Origin: Pseudomonas sp. UMAB-08
GTDB lineage: Bacteria > Pseudomonadota > Gammaproteobacteria > Pseudomonadales > Pseudomonadaceae
Assembly: GCF_900095225.1 (NCBI RefSeq)
Contig: NZ_LT607419.1
Span: 270,348-334,347, forward strand
DNA length: 64,000 nucleotides
Reading direction: 5' to 3'
Shown here: one piece after another, positions 29,821 to 39,900 of the stretch
Layout: each line of letters starts with the position of its first letter
Numbering within the stretch: the stretch's first letter is position 1
Translations under genes and position numbers: made by a program
Notes under the pieces: generated by a model
Seen by the model: only the letters and a program-made list of their open reading frames with translations
Database searches by the model: none
Told to the model about the DNA's origin: nothing

Positions 29821-30129
29821 ATGCAAGTCAACATCAGTGGACACCAATTGGAAGTGACCAAGCCCCTGCGCGAATACATCGAGCTCAAACTCAAGAAGCT
29901 CGAAGGGCACTTTGACAAGATTACCAATGTGCAGGTCACGATGGCGGTCGAGAAACTGAAACAGAAAATCGAAGCCACGCTGCACATCCACGGTGGAGAG
30001 GTGGTCGCTAACGCAGAACATGACGACATGTATGCGGCAATCGACCTACTCACTGACAAGCTGGACCGACAATTGCTCAAGCATAAGGAAAAGCAGCAGA
30101 ACATCCTAAAGGGTGCGACAGCTCGCTAA
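29821..30129 (+). CDS. hpf: Ribosome hibernation promoting factor (short HPF)
   Basis: A 102-residue protein that binds the 30S decoding region and helps form inactive 100S ribosomes in stationary phase. It consists of a single YfiA/HPF domain starting MQVNISGHQLEVT; the long-form C-terminal dimerisation domain is absent. The start at 29821 follows AAGGAG, while the upstream in-frame ATG at 29743 is not family-like. It lies between rpoN and ptsN. Confidence 0.94.
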   Translation: MQVNISGHQLEVTKPLREYIELKLKKLEGHFDKITNVQVTMAVEKLKQKIEATLHIHGGEVVANAEHDDMYAAIDLLTDKLDRQLLKHKEKQQNILKGATAR

Positions 30130-30141
30130 CACCCACAACCC

Positions 30142-30603
30142 ATGATCCGACTTGAAAATATCCTGACTGCCGGCCGTTCACTCGTGAACGTGCCGAGCAG
30201 CAGTAAAAAAAATGTTCTTGAGCAAATTGCCAAGCTGATCGGCCGTGAAACGGAGCTCGATTCGGATTTGGTACTCACGAGTCTTATCGCCCGCGAAAAA
30301 CTCGGCTCGACCGGCTTCGGTAATGGCATCGCTATTCCGCATTGCCGGCTGACGGGCTGTCCGATGCCCATCAGCGCCCTTTTACACCTCGACACCCCCG
30401 TAGACTTTGACGCCATCGACGGCAGGCCTGTGGACCTGCTTTTTGTGCTTCTGGTCCCGGAAGCTGCCACCGATGAACACCTGGAGCTGCTGCGCCAGAT
30501 CGCCAGCATGCTTGACCGCGCCGATGTGCGTGACCGCCTACGCAGTGCCCAAAGCGATGAAGCGCTTTATCAGGTGGTACTGGACGTGCAGAACGGCCAC
30601 TGA
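30142..30603 (+). CDS. ptsN: Nitrogen-PTS EIIA protein
   Basis: EIIA-Ntr of 153 residues, the end point of the PtsP-Npr-PtsN phosphorelay that regulates metabolism and potassium handling rather than sugar import. The phosphorylated histidine is H67 in AIPHCRL, preceded by the typical [12 protein letters not shown]. It lies 12 bp after hpf; its stop is tightly joined to rapZ. Confidence 0.96.
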   Translation: MIRLENILTAGRSLVNVPSSSKKNVLEQIAKLIGRETELDSDLVLTSLIAREKLGSTGFGNGIAIPHCRLTGCPMPISALLHLDTPVDFDAIDGRPVDLLFVLLVPEAATDEHLELLRQIASMLDRADVRDRLRSAQSDEALYQVVLDVQNGH

Positions 30604-30605
30604 TG

Positions 30606-31463
30606 ATGCGCATGATCATCGTCAGCGGCCGATCCGGCTCCGGCAAGAGCACCGCACTGGATGTACTGGAAGACAACGGCTTCTATTGCATCGACAACCT
30701 GCCTGCGGGCCTGCTCCCGGAGCTGGCCGAACGTGCCCTGATTCATACTGAGCTGGCTCAGCCGCTGGTCGCAGTCTCCATCGACGCGCGCAACCTGCCG
30801 AGCCATCTGTCGCGCTTTCCCGAATTGCTGGAAGAGGTCCGCAGCCGCCACATCCAGTGCGATGTGCTGTACCTCGACGCCGATGAAGAAACCCTGCTCA
30901 AACGCTTCTCTGAAACCCGTCGTCGCCACCCCCTGAGCAGCGCCAACCGCTCGCTTGCCGAAGCGATACGTGACGAGAGCAACCTGCTTGGACCGATCAT
31001 CGATCTGGCCGACCTGAAAATCAACACCACGCACCTGAACCTCTATCAGCTACGTGACATGCTTAAACTGCGCCTGCTGAACAAGCCGGAGCCGGGCACT
31101 GCGTTTCTGGTTGAATCGTTTGGTTTCAAGCGTGGCATGCCAGTAGATGCTGACTTGGTATTCGATGTGCGCTGCCTGCCCAACCCCTACTGGAAGCCAG
31201 AGCTGCGCGAACTGTCCGGGCTCGACCAGCCCGTGGCCGATTATTTGGCGGCACAGCCGGATGTCGAAGAAATGTTCCAGGACATCTACGCCTACTTGAA
31301 CAAATGGTTGCCGCGCTTTGCGGCCAGCAACCGTGCCTACGTGACTATTGCCATTGGCTGCACCGGCGGACACCACCGATCCGTCTACCTGACCGAGCGC
31401 CTGGGTCAGGTCTTGCAACAATCTCTCAAGAACGTTCAGGTCCGCCACCGCGACCTCAGCTGA
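30606..31463 (+). CDS. rapZ: RNase adapter protein RapZ
   Basis: P-loop protein of 285 residues; in E. coli it binds the sRNA GlmZ, hands it to RNase E and so tunes GlmS levels. Walker A is GRSGSGKS near the N-terminus. The C-terminal domain ends in the conserved [15 protein letters not shown] segment. I chose the ATG at 30606 (MRMIIVSGR) because homologs begin MRLIIVSGR; an ATG three bases earlier overlaps the ptsN stop and cannot be excluded. The RapZ target in Pseudomonas is less certain than in E. coli. Confidence 0.94.
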   Translation: MRMIIVSGRSGSGKSTALDVLEDNGFYCIDNLPAGLLPELAERALIHTELAQPLVAVSIDARNLPSHLSRFPELLEEVRSRHIQCDVLYLDADEETLLKRFSETRRRHPLSSANRSLAEAIRDESNLLGPIIDLADLKINTTHLNLYQLRDMLKLRLLNKPEPGTAFLVESFGFKRGMPVDADLVFDVRCLPNPYWKPELRELSGLDQPVADYLAAQPDVEEMFQDIYAYLNKWLPRFAASNRAYVTIAIGCTGGHHRSVYLTERLGQVLQQSLKNVQVRHRDLS

Positions 31464-31479
31464 AAGGACCTTCATCGCG

Positions 31480-31752
31480 ATGCCCGTTCGTCAAATCACC
31501 ATCATCAACAAGCTTGGCTTGCACGCGCGCGCCGCCGCTAAATTCGTCGGCGTCGCCGGAAGATTCCCCTGCCAGATCAGAGTAGGTCGCGCACCCGACA
31601 GCATGGTCGACGGCAAAAGCATCATGGCCGTAATGATGCTGGCTGCAGGCAAAGGCACCGACATCCACCTGCACACAGAAGGTGAAGACGATCAGGCAGC
31701 ACTCGAAGGCTTGATCGAGCTGATCAACAACCGGTTTGATGAAGGCGAATAA
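31480..31752 (+). CDS. npr: Phosphocarrier protein NPr (HPr-like)
   Basis: HPr-family protein of 90 residues that passes phosphate from PtsP (EI-Ntr) to PtsN; also called PtsO. The phospho-acceptor is H15 in LGLHARAAAKF. The segment around S47 (DGKSIMAVMML) is conserved, though no HPr kinase is expected in this genus. It closes the rpoN-hpf-ptsN-rapZ-npr cluster. Convergent with the toxin-antitoxin pair, 37 bp away. Confidence 0.95.
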   Translation: MPVRQITIINKLGLHARAAAKFVGVAGRFPCQIRVGRAPDSMVDGKSIMAVMMLAAGKGTDIHLHTEGEDDQAALEGLIELINNRFDEGE

Positions 31753-31789
31753 ATGCTCGCCAGACAAGAAGGATAGATCGTCGATTCGT

Positions 31790-32095
31790 TCAATTAGCGA
31801 AGTTTTCGATCCTCACTTGGCCATCGGGGAAGGTAGCGATAATTTCCAGCTCCCCTCCCATGGCGCGAATGTAGTTTCGCAGGGTACTAATGTACATATC
31901 CGTGCGCCGCTCCATCTTTGAAATAGCCGCCTGATTGACGTGCAACGTTTCGGCCAGTGTTGCCTGGCTTAATGCCTTGGCCTGGCGTAACTCGTTCAGG
32001 GGCATTTCCTTCAGGTGTTGTTGATAAAGCGTCTCCGCGCATGCACGAGATTCAGGTGCCATACGCGCTTCGAGTTCAGAGAATTTCTTAGCCAT
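31790..32095 (-). CDS. HigA-like antitoxin, XRE-family HTH
   Basis: A 101-residue protein with an XRE helix-turn-helix at about residues 37-75 (SQATLAETLHVNQAAISKME), followed by a short tail. It follows the toxin gene, overlapping it by 8 bp (start at 32095, toxin stop at 32088), the toxin-first order of higBA modules. Such antitoxins bind the toxin and repress their own promoter. The pair lies between the housekeeping genes npr and pmbA, so it is probably accessory. Confidence 0.88.
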   Translation of the reverse strand: MAKKFSELEARMAPESRACAETLYQQHLKEMPLNELRQAKALSQATLAETLHVNQAAISKMERRTDMYISTLRNYIRAMGGELEIIATFPDGQVRIENFAN

Positions 32096-32453
32096 TATCC
32101 AGGCCCTCTTTGAGCAATGTTTCCAAGTGCTCGTCATATAAGCGATCCGCCAATGGGACGTGCTCTTCGTACCAGCGGTTTTGCCCGGTCTTGTCGCCGC
32201 CAAGCAACAGCAGAACGCAGCGGCGCGGATCAAACGCATACAGCACCCTATACGGACGGCCAGCGTGCTGCACCCTCAACTCACGGAGGTTGCCATGCCG
32301 AGAGCCCTTGATACCGCTACAGTGCGGAAAACGCAGCCCTGGCCCAAACCGCTCCAACAGTTTAACGCTCGCGGATAACGACACCTGCTCGCCTTCGCTC
32401 AGATCTTCCCACCAGCCCTCGAACTCATCGGTGTACTCAATTTCCCAATCCAT
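32088..32453 (-). CDS. HigB-like toxin of the RelE/Gp49 family
   Basis: A 121-residue protein of the phage-derived Gp49 branch of the RelE/ParE superfamily, predicted to be a ribosome-dependent mRNA interferase. Typical segments are MDWEIEYTDEFEGWW at the start and GNLRELRVQHAGRPYRVLYAFD in the middle, split as LRELRVQ and RPYRVLYAFDP. The end, with KTGQNRWYEEHVPLAD, holds family-conserved basic residues. The start at 32453 was chosen by family fit; no good Shine-Dalgarno is seen, which may keep toxin yield low. Activity is inferred from the family. Confidence 0.87.
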   Translation of the reverse strand: MDWEIEYTDEFEGWWEDLSEGEQVSLSASVKLLERFGPGLRFPHCSGIKGSRHGNLRELRVQHAGRPYRVLYAFDPRRCVLLLLGGDKTGQNRWYEEHVPLADRLYDEHLETLLKEGLDNG

Positions 32454-32525
32454 GGGCGAAATATGCCGACAATCGAGTATAACCTCAATGGAATATATGT
32501 ATGATTTTTTGTCCGCCGAGACGGA

Positions 32526-32552
32526 GAGCCTCATGCGGGAAGCATGAGGCTC
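32526..32552. terminator. Hairpin between pmbA and the toxin gene
   Basis: An 11-bp perfect stem (32526-32536 with 32542-32552) has a 5-base loop. It sits just after the pmbA stop on the minus strand. It lacks a U-tract on that side, so termination may be partial and pmbA transcripts could read into the toxin-antitoxin genes. Confidence 0.6.
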
Positions 32553-32564
32553 TTGTTTCCTGGA

Positions 32565-33911
32565 TCAGCTACCCGCAACCGTCATGCGTTCGATCAGCAC
32601 AGAGCCTGTGCGGATATTGCTGCGCAGTTCGAGATCGCTGCCGACCGCGACGATCTGTTTGAACATGTCACGCAGGTTGCCGGCAATGGTGACTTCCTGA
32701 ACCGGGAACTGGATTTCGCCGTTCTCGACCCAAAAGCCTGCCGCGCCACGAGAGTAGTCGCCGGTGACCATATTCAAACCACTGCCCATCAACTCAGTGA
32801 CCAGCAAGCCGCGGCCCATGCGACGCAGCAGCGCTGTCTGATCTTCCACACCGTGGGTGACGAACAGGTTATGCACGCCGCCTGAGTTGGCTGTGCTCGG
32901 CAGACCCAGCTTGCGGCCTGAGTAAGTGCCCAGAACGTAGGACACCAAATCGCCGTTCTCCACGAAGGGTTTGGCATAGGTTGCCAGGCCATCACCGTCG
33001 AACGCCGAGCTGCCCATGGCACGCATCAGGTGCGGCCGTTCGTCGAGGGTCAGCCATTCAGGGAACAGGCGCTGCCCCATCGCTCCTTCCAGAAAGGATG
33101 ATTTACGATACAGATTGCCGCCGGAAATGGCGGACAGAAGATGACCGAACAAACTGCCCGCCAATTCCGCAGCGAACAACACCGGAACTTCACACGTCGG
33201 TACCGGACGCGCGCCCAAGCGGCTGGCCGCGCGCTGTGCCGCACGACGGCCAATGCTTTGCGCGTCCGCCAACAACTCGCCCTGGCGACTCACGTCGTAC
33301 CAGTAGTCGCGCTGCATCTGCCCTTCGCCCTCGGCGATCATCACGCAGCTCAAGCTGTGGCGTGTCGAGGCAGAGCCGCCAATAAAACCGTGGCTGTTGC
33401 CATACACGCGACACCCTTGATGGGTGTTGAGCGTGGTGCCGTCGGCATTCTTGATCCGGCTGTCGGCATCGAACGCCGCCGCTTCACAGATCAAGGCACG
33501 CTCAATGGCTTGTTCCGGGGTGATATCCCACGCGTGGAACAGATCGAAGTCTGGCTGTTCTTTAGCCATCAGCGCAGCGTCGGCGAGACCGGAGCATTCA
33601 TCTTCGGAGGTGTGTTTGGCAATCGCCAACGCAGCCGCTACGGTTTCGCGAATGGCGTCAGCGCCGCTGGCGGAGGTACTGGCGGAGCCTTTGCGCTGAC
33701 CGACATACAGGGTGATACCAAAGCCCTGGTCGCGGTTGAACTCGACGGTTTCCACTTCACGCTGGCGAACCGTGGTCGACAAGCCCTGCTCCAGGGATAC
33801 CGCCACTTCACAGGCGCTTGCGCCCTGACGCTTGGCTTCGGCGATGATTTGCTCAACCTGTTCTTGCAGTGCAGGCAAGGCTTGCGGGCCTACGCTTTGA
33901 GCTGTACTCAT
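32565..33911 (-). CDS. pmbA: Metalloprotease-associated protein PmbA (TldE)
   Basis: A 448-residue partner of TldD. The TldD/TldE heterodimer is a zinc protease that trims modified peptides such as microcin B17 precursor and the CcdA antitoxin in E. coli. PmbA itself lacks the HExxxH metal site, and none is seen here. The start MSTAQSVGPQALP at 33911 gives family length. It is divergent from darP and lies on the far side of it from tldD. Confidence 0.95.
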   Translation of the reverse strand: MSTAQSVGPQALPALQEQVEQIIAEAKRQGASACEVAVSLEQGLSTTVRQREVETVEFNRDQGFGITLYVGQRKGSASTSASGADAIRETVAAALAIAKHTSEDECSGLADAALMAKEQPDFDLFHAWDITPEQAIERALICEAAAFDADSRIKNADGTTLNTHQGCRVYGNSHGFIGGSASTRHSLSCVMIAEGEGQMQRDYWYDVSRQGELLADAQSIGRRAAQRAASRLGARPVPTCEVPVLFAAELAGSLFGHLLSAISGGNLYRKSSFLEGAMGQRLFPEWLTLDERPHLMRAMGSSAFDGDGLATYAKPFVENGDLVSYVLGTYSGRKLGLPSTANSGGVHNLFVTHGVEDQTALLRRMGRGLLVTELMGSGLNMVTGDYSRGAAGFWVENGEIQFPVQEVTIAGNLRDMFKQIVAVGSDLELRSNIRTGSVLIERMTVAGS

Positions 33912-34018
33912 GACTTTCTCCATCAAATTCTGCTTTCGGTACAGGCCGAATACCGACCGGGCCGGACAAGTGGCCCCTGACTGGTTATCATGGCGGCGTT
34001 TATTAGCGGACTGCCCCC

Positions 34019-34540
34019 ATGGTTGATTCTTACGACGACTCCCTCGATGAGGGTAAAAGCAAAACTCAGGTCAAACGCGAGCTTCATGCTCTGGTTGACC
34101 TTGGCGAGCGCCTGACAACACTCAAGCCTGACTTGCTGGCGAAACTGCCCTTGACCGACGCGTTGCGCCGGGCCTTGGCCGAAGCGCCCAAGCACACCGC
34201 AAACATTGCGCGTAAACGGCATATCCTGTTCATCGGCAAGCTGATGCGCGATCAAGACCTGGACGCCATTTTGGTGTTGCTTGATCAACTTGATGCCTCC
34301 ACTCGCCAATACAACGAACGTTTTCACGGTCTGGAACGCTGGCGTGATCGCTTGATCACAGGCACCGACGACGTACTCGAGAAGTTTGTCGGCGACTATC
34401 CGGAAGCGGATCGTCAGCAACTGCGTTCGCTTATACGCCAGGCCCAGCACGAACTTGCCCAAAGCAAGCCACCTGCTGCCAGCCGCAAACTGTTCAAGTA
34501 CATCCGCGACCTGGACGACATGAAGCGCGGCCTGCGCTAG
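34019..34540 (+). CDS. darP: Ribosome-associated protein DarP (YjgA, DUF615)
   Basis: A 173-residue protein of the DUF615 family; E. coli YjgA/DarP binds late 50S assembly intermediates and promotes maturation of 23S rRNA. The fold is mostly helical, with conserved [14 protein letters not shown]-type opening (here [14 protein letters not shown]) and a C-terminal [11 protein letters not shown]. It lies between pmbA and tldD, a position conserved in gammaproteobacteria, and is on the opposite strand to both. Confidence 0.92.
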   Translation: MVDSYDDSLDEGKSKTQVKRELHALVDLGERLTTLKPDLLAKLPLTDALRRALAEAPKHTANIARKRHILFIGKLMRDQDLDAILVLLDQLDASTRQYNERFHGLERWRDRLITGTDDVLEKFVGDYPEADRQQLRSLIRQAQHELAQSKPPAASRKLFKYIRDLDDMKRGLR

Positions 34541-34590
34541 TGTTCAAGTACCGAATGAGTCGCACCCTGCGATTCATTCGGTGCAGTCTT

Positions 34591-36030
34591 TCAGGAACCC
34601 GTACCGCCTACCGTGATCGCATCGATCTTCAAGGTCGGCTGACCGACGCCTACTGGCACTGACTGACCGTCCTTGCCGCAGGTGCCCACGCCGCTGTCCA
34701 GCGCCAGGTCGTTACCGACCATCGACACCCGACTCATGGCCTCAGGCCCGTTACCGATCAAGGTCGCCCCTTTGACCGGCGCAGTGATTTTGCCGTCTTC
34801 GATCAAATAGGCCTCACTGGTCGAAAACACGAATTTGCCGCTGGTGATATCCACCTGACCGCCGCCGAGGTTGGCGCAGTAGATACCCCTCTTCACCGAC
34901 GCGATGATTTCCTCAGGGTCGCTTTGCCCAGCCAGCATGTAAGTGTTGGTCATGCGGGGCATCGGCAGGTGCGCATAGGACTCGCGACGACCGTTACCGG
35001 TACGCGCCACACCCATCAATCGAGCGTTGAGCTTGTCCTGCATGTAACCCTTGAGCACGCCGTTTTCGATCAGCGTGGTGCAGTGGGTCGGCGTGCCTTC
35101 ATCGTCCACCGTCAACGAACCTCGACGACCGGCCAACGTGCCGTCATCGACAATCGTGCACAGCTTGGACGCCACCATTTCACCCATTCGCCCGCTATAT
35201 GCCGAGCTGCCTTTGCGGTTGAAATCGCCTTCAAGGCCATGGCCGACCGCTTCGTGCAACAGTACGCCGGACCAGCCGGAACCAAGCACCACTGGCAACG
35301 TGCCAGCAGGTGCAGGGATTGCTTCAAGATTCACCAACGCCTGACGTAACGCTTCACGGGCATAGCCCATGGCACGGTCCTCCGTGAGGAAATACCGGTA
35401 ATCGGTGCGCCCGCCACCGCCATGCCCGCCTCGTTCGCGTCGGCCATTCTGCTCGACGATGACGCTGACATTAAAACGTACCAGCGGACGCACATCCGCC
35501 GCCAGGCTGCCATCGGTGGACGCGATCAGAATCCGCTCCCACACCCCGGCCATGCTGACCGTGACCTGCTGAATACGTGCATCCAATGCTCGCGTGGCAA
35601 CGTCGACGCGCTTGAGCAGCTCGACCTTTTCCGCGCGCGTCATCACGTCCAGCGGGTTGTCCGGCGCATACAACTGGGCCACATCCTGCGTGGTAAATGC
35701 TTGCACCCGGCCTTCCTGCCCGGCGCGGGAAATCGAACGGGCAGCGCGTGCGGCAAGGCTCAATGCCTCAGGGGTAATCGCATTGCTGTAGGCAAATCCG
35801 GTTTTCTCACCCGATTGCGCCCGTACACCGACGCCCTGATCGAGGTTGAAACTGCCTTCCTTGACGATGCCGTCTTCCAACGACCAGGACTCGGAAATCT
35901 GCCCTTGAAAATACAGGTCAGCCGCGTCGATCCCGGGGCCAGCCAGCTCGCCCAGCACCGACTGCAAGCTGTCGAGGCTCAGGCCGCCAGGCGCTAAAAG
36001 GTGTTCGCTGACAGAGGACAAGTCGCTCAT
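34591..36030 (-). CDS. tldD: Metalloprotease TldD
   Basis: Catalytic half of the TldD/TldE protease, 479 residues. The zinc-binding motif HEAVGH is present at about residue 260 ([13 protein letters not shown]). The ATG at 36030 is preceded by GGAG at good spacing; the GTG two codons earlier is not. It is the last gene of a minus-strand run after the nitrilase-family gene, from which only 2 bp separate it. Confidence 0.96.
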   Translation of the reverse strand: MSDLSSVSEHLLAPGGLSLDSLQSVLGELAGPGIDAADLYFQGQISESWSLEDGIVKEGSFNLDQGVGVRAQSGEKTGFAYSNAITPEALSLAARAARSISRAGQEGRVQAFTTQDVAQLYAPDNPLDVMTRAEKVELLKRVDVATRALDARIQQVTVSMAGVWERILIASTDGSLAADVRPLVRFNVSVIVEQNGRRERGGHGGGGRTDYRYFLTEDRAMGYAREALRQALVNLEAIPAPAGTLPVVLGSGWSGVLLHEAVGHGLEGDFNRKGSSAYSGRMGEMVASKLCTIVDDGTLAGRRGSLTVDDEGTPTHCTTLIENGVLKGYMQDKLNARLMGVARTGNGRRESYAHLPMPRMTNTYMLAGQSDPEEIIASVKRGIYCANLGGGQVDITSGKFVFSTSEAYLIEDGKITAPVKGATLIGNGPEAMSRVSMVGNDLALDSGVGTCGKDGQSVPVGVGQPTLKIDAITVGGTGS

Positions 36031-36032
36031 AT

Positions 36033-36884
36033 TCACTCCGAGGTGTGCGCAGGCCGCAATGCGTCCCGCGAAAAAAATCGCCGGTGATCAGACACCGGCA
36101 TCCGCGCCCGTATGGACGCCTGTTCATCGCTATCACGTTCGGCCAGCAGCACCGCTTCGCCCTGGGCCTGCTCAGCCAGCACGCGCCCCCAAGGATCGAT
36201 GATCGCGGCATGCCCGTAGGTTTCCCTTGGGCCGGGGTGCATACCCCCTTGCGCCGCCGCCAGCACATAGCACTGGGTCTCTATCGCACGCGCCCGAATT
36301 AGAATGTCCCAATGCGCGGCGCCGGTGACGGCAGTGAAGGCCGACGGTGCAGTGATCAATTGCGCGCCCGCTTCGCGTAGCGCGCTATACAACTCAGGGA
36401 AACGCAGGTCGTAACACACGCTCAAACCCAGACGCCCCACCGGCGTATCGGCAACCACAACGTTGTCACCGTAGGCGTAATCATCCGATTCCCGATAACG
36501 ACCCCGGTTGTCGGCCACGTCCACATCGAACAAATGCAGCTTGTCATAGCGCGCCACTTGCTCGCCGTGCTCATCGATCAGCAATGAACACGCGGTGACT
36601 TTGCCCTGCGGCCGATCAGCCGGTGGTAGCGGTAACGTGCCAGCCACTATCCATAATTTGAGGTCGCGAGCGGTCAGTTTCAACCATGGCAGGATCGGAC
36701 CCTGGCCTTGAGCCTCGGCGCGACCGATATCGGCAACGTCGCGACGGCCCATGGCAGCAAAGTTTTCCGGGAGCACCGCAAGGCGCGCGCCGGACTCGGC
36801 AGCCTGTTCAAGCAAGCGGCGAGCCTGAGCCAGATTGGCCAGGACATCGCTCTGGCTGACCATTTGAACTACAGCAAAAGACAT
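36033..36884 (-). CDS. Carbon-nitrogen hydrolase (nitrilase family)
   Basis: Predicted amidase of 283 residues in the nitrilase superfamily. The catalytic triad is E40 (LPENF), K115 (YDKLHLFD) and C157 ([11 protein letters not shown]). It resembles the NIT1/YbeM group; enzymes of that group hydrolyse deaminated glutathione, so a metabolite-repair role is plausible but not shown. The start [11 protein letters not shown] at 36884 has GGAG seven bases upstream. It sits between yhdP and tldD, its common place in Pseudomonas. Confidence 0.92.
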   Translation of the reverse strand: MSFAVVQMVSQSDVLANLAQARRLLEQAAESGARLAVLPENFAAMGRRDVADIGRAEAQGQGPILPWLKLTARDLKLWIVAGTLPLPPADRPQGKVTACSLLIDEHGEQVARYDKLHLFDVDVADNRGRYRESDDYAYGDNVVVADTPVGRLGLSVCYDLRFPELYSALREAGAQLITAPSAFTAVTGAAHWDILIRARAIETQCYVLAAAQGGMHPGPRETYGHAAIIDPWGRVLAEQAQGEAVLLAERDSDEQASIRARMPVSDHRRFFSRDALRPAHTSE

Positions 36885-36929
36885 GGCGCGCTCCGGACAA
36901 GACATGCCACCACTGTACTCCATGGCGCG

Positions 36930-39900
36930 CTATTGAGGTTTTTCAAAGGGTTTGTCGAAGGTGATCTTGGGTTCTTTCCATGGGCCTTCAACGCGGTATT
37001 GCACGCTGGCGAATCGCGCCACGCGGTCACCCAGCAGTTTGTCGACCAGGAACAAGGCACCACCAATGGCCGGTGCGCCAATGAGTAACGCCGCGATCGG
37101 CAAGTTATTGGTCACCGGCAATGTCACCAGAAGCTTGGCATCGACCCGGTCGTTGACCATGTCCAGCGTGCCCTCGAGCTCAAGATTGCTCGACGGCCCG
37201 GTCAGGGTGATCGGGTTTCGGGTCACATACACCCCGTCGCTGGAGACCAACAGCCCTTTGACCCGGTCGTAACTCAGGCCCTTGCCGAGCAAGTCCGAGA
37301 AATCCAGGCGCAAACGACGGCCGATGGAGTTGAAGTTGAGCAGACCGAACACCCTCAGCGCTTGTGCGCCCCCTTCCACTTCAACGAACTGACCGGAACG
37401 AAGCGTCGCATCCAGGCTGCCCGAGTAACGCTTGACCCCTATCCAGGCCGGCGAACCGGGCCAACGGCCGTCGGCGTTCAGCTCGAACGTATCGCTGGTC
37501 ACGGTCGGTGCAAACCCCCAGGCCTTCAATACATCCGCAAGGTTCTTGCCGCCGACACGGCCCTTGTACCAACTGCTGGTCGATCCCGGCGCGCCTTCCC
37601 AGCCACCGTCGCCCTGTAACAACATCCCCTTGAGACCCAGATTCAAATCGGAAAGCCGGACACCCGTAGCGGTTGGCCTGGCTTTGAGCGCCCACGCTCC
37701 GACCAACTGATCGCCCTGGAACAGCTGAGAGACCTTGATATCCATCGCCGGAATTTGCCGTGGATCGACATCGACCAGTGGGTCCTTGCCATTCTCTACC
37801 ACCGCGGCACTGGGATCAGGCGCAGGCAAACGCACGTAGAGAAGGTCGATACCAATGGGGGCTGTTTTTGCGTCGGGCAGGTTGGCCGTGCCCTTGAGCA
37901 AGGCGCTGTCGACCGCCAAAGACCAGGAGGCGTCTTTTCGATTGAGTTGCACATCGACCTGATCGAGCGTGGCGCCCAGCGCACTCAATTTTCCGATCTG
38001 CAGGTTCGCGCTGCGCAGTAACTGCTTGGCGCTGCCGCCAGGATCATTGCCGGCATAGCGCTCGACCATGGTTTTCCATGGCGCGATGTCCAGCTCGGAG
38101 AGTGCCCCGCGTACTCTTAAACCTTTAGGGTCAGGCAGGACCGCAGCGTCCGTGCCGAGAAACAGCTCGCCCCGGCCTTCTGCGATATTGCCGCCTGGCG
38201 CCACGAATGCCAGATTAGCCAAGGCGTCGTAAGTGGCCCAGTAACGCCGGTCAGACCCACGCAAGGTCATGCGAAACTCACTCTCGCGCACGTCACCCGC
38301 CGCCTTGCCAAAGGGCGCAGGCAGATCGACGGCCAACCCTTTGAGGTTAGAGTTGACCCGCAGCTGACTGTCAGCCCCGTCAAGGGTGACCTGCACCTGA
38401 TACGGCAGATCACCGAACACTGGCAACGGCTGAGTCTCGCCTAGCCAATCGGTGAGTTTCTTCAGCGCGACCTGGCCATTGGCGACGATCCGGGTTGTGA
38501 TCGCCCCCGGCCTTCCTTCCGCATAAATCTGTGCGGTAATCGGCCGTTCGAACGCTTGGGCGCGTATGCCGCTGCCGCTCAAGCCCTTGGCGTTGTCGAA
38601 ACGGAATGCCCCCTTGAGCTGCGTCAACTCCAGCGGCGGCTCGCTCAGTTTCAAGCGTGCAGCGTCGGTGTTGAAGTCCACTGCAATTTTCTGCCCTTCG
38701 CCTTTGGCCAAGGGTATGTCCAGCTTCAGCTTGCCCTGCAACGAACCGTCGCCTTGCCAGCCCGCGAACATATCGGCCGTGCCGATGGGAGCCTCCTGAA
38801 GAATCTTCAGGCCATCACCCAAACCACCGACGAAATCACCGTCGACCAGCAAGTGACTGACTTGCCCGTTAGCCACATGCGGAATATTGACCAGAACATT
38901 GCTGACCTGGGTATCCAGAAGCTTGCCCTTGCTCGCTTTGATGCGGACGCCGCTGTCCTCGACGAATACATCCCCGTCCACGCCATTGAGCTGCGGCCAG
39001 CCAGGCTGGAAGGCCAGCGAAGCGTCGTGCACCTTGAAAAACAGACTGATGCTGCGCGCGGCGTCCGTTGCGTCGCTTCTGAGCGAGCCTTGATACTGGA
39101 AGAACCCCTGATCCACCGCGCCCCCCAGGATCGCGGTGCGCAGCCATCCGTCCAGCGCAGGGCTGAGCACGGCAGGCAGGTACTTGGCGGTGTAACGACC
39201 GTCGCCCTCGACCATACCGACCCGCAGGTCCATGTAATCTTCCTGGGTGTGATCGAAATGCAGGCGGATCAGAAAGTCGCTGGCGATTTTTCCTTCGTCG
39301 CCCAACACCTGAATGTAGGGGGCAATCAGGGTGAAACCCTGCTCATCCAGCTTCCAGGTCAGCCGGGCGTTAGCCTTTCGGTATTGCCAGGGATGCGTGA
39401 AGATCGGGTACAAATGCAGCATGAAGTCATCCGTGGCCAGGCGCAGTTCGCCCTCCCCCAGATCACCGCTGATGCTGCCGCTGACATTGCCGGCCGCCGG
39501 TGCGCCGTGATAAGCATTGAAGCCGACCTTGTCCAGATTGGCCGCAAAGCTGAGACGTTTGTCACCCACGGCTTGTGGCCGGTAATCGAGCAATACGTTG
39601 CGCAATCCACCCGTGACTTTCAGGTTGTCGAGCACCGTCATGAGCGCGTCCGGCAATGGCGCCAGGGAATCGAGTATCGGGGTGATCGGCGTCAGGTCCA
39701 GGCGATCGGCCTGCACATGCCAAAGCTCTTCAACGTCCGGGGTCGCATCCTGCTGTTTGAGCTGGATGCGGCTTTCCCAACGTTTGTCGCCAAGGTTCAT
39801 GGCCAATGACTCGAACGACAGGCTGAAACCATTGTTACCGCGCTGGAACCAGGCGTTGAGCGCCAGATTATCGATTTTCGTCGCCTTGCGGGCGGCATAG

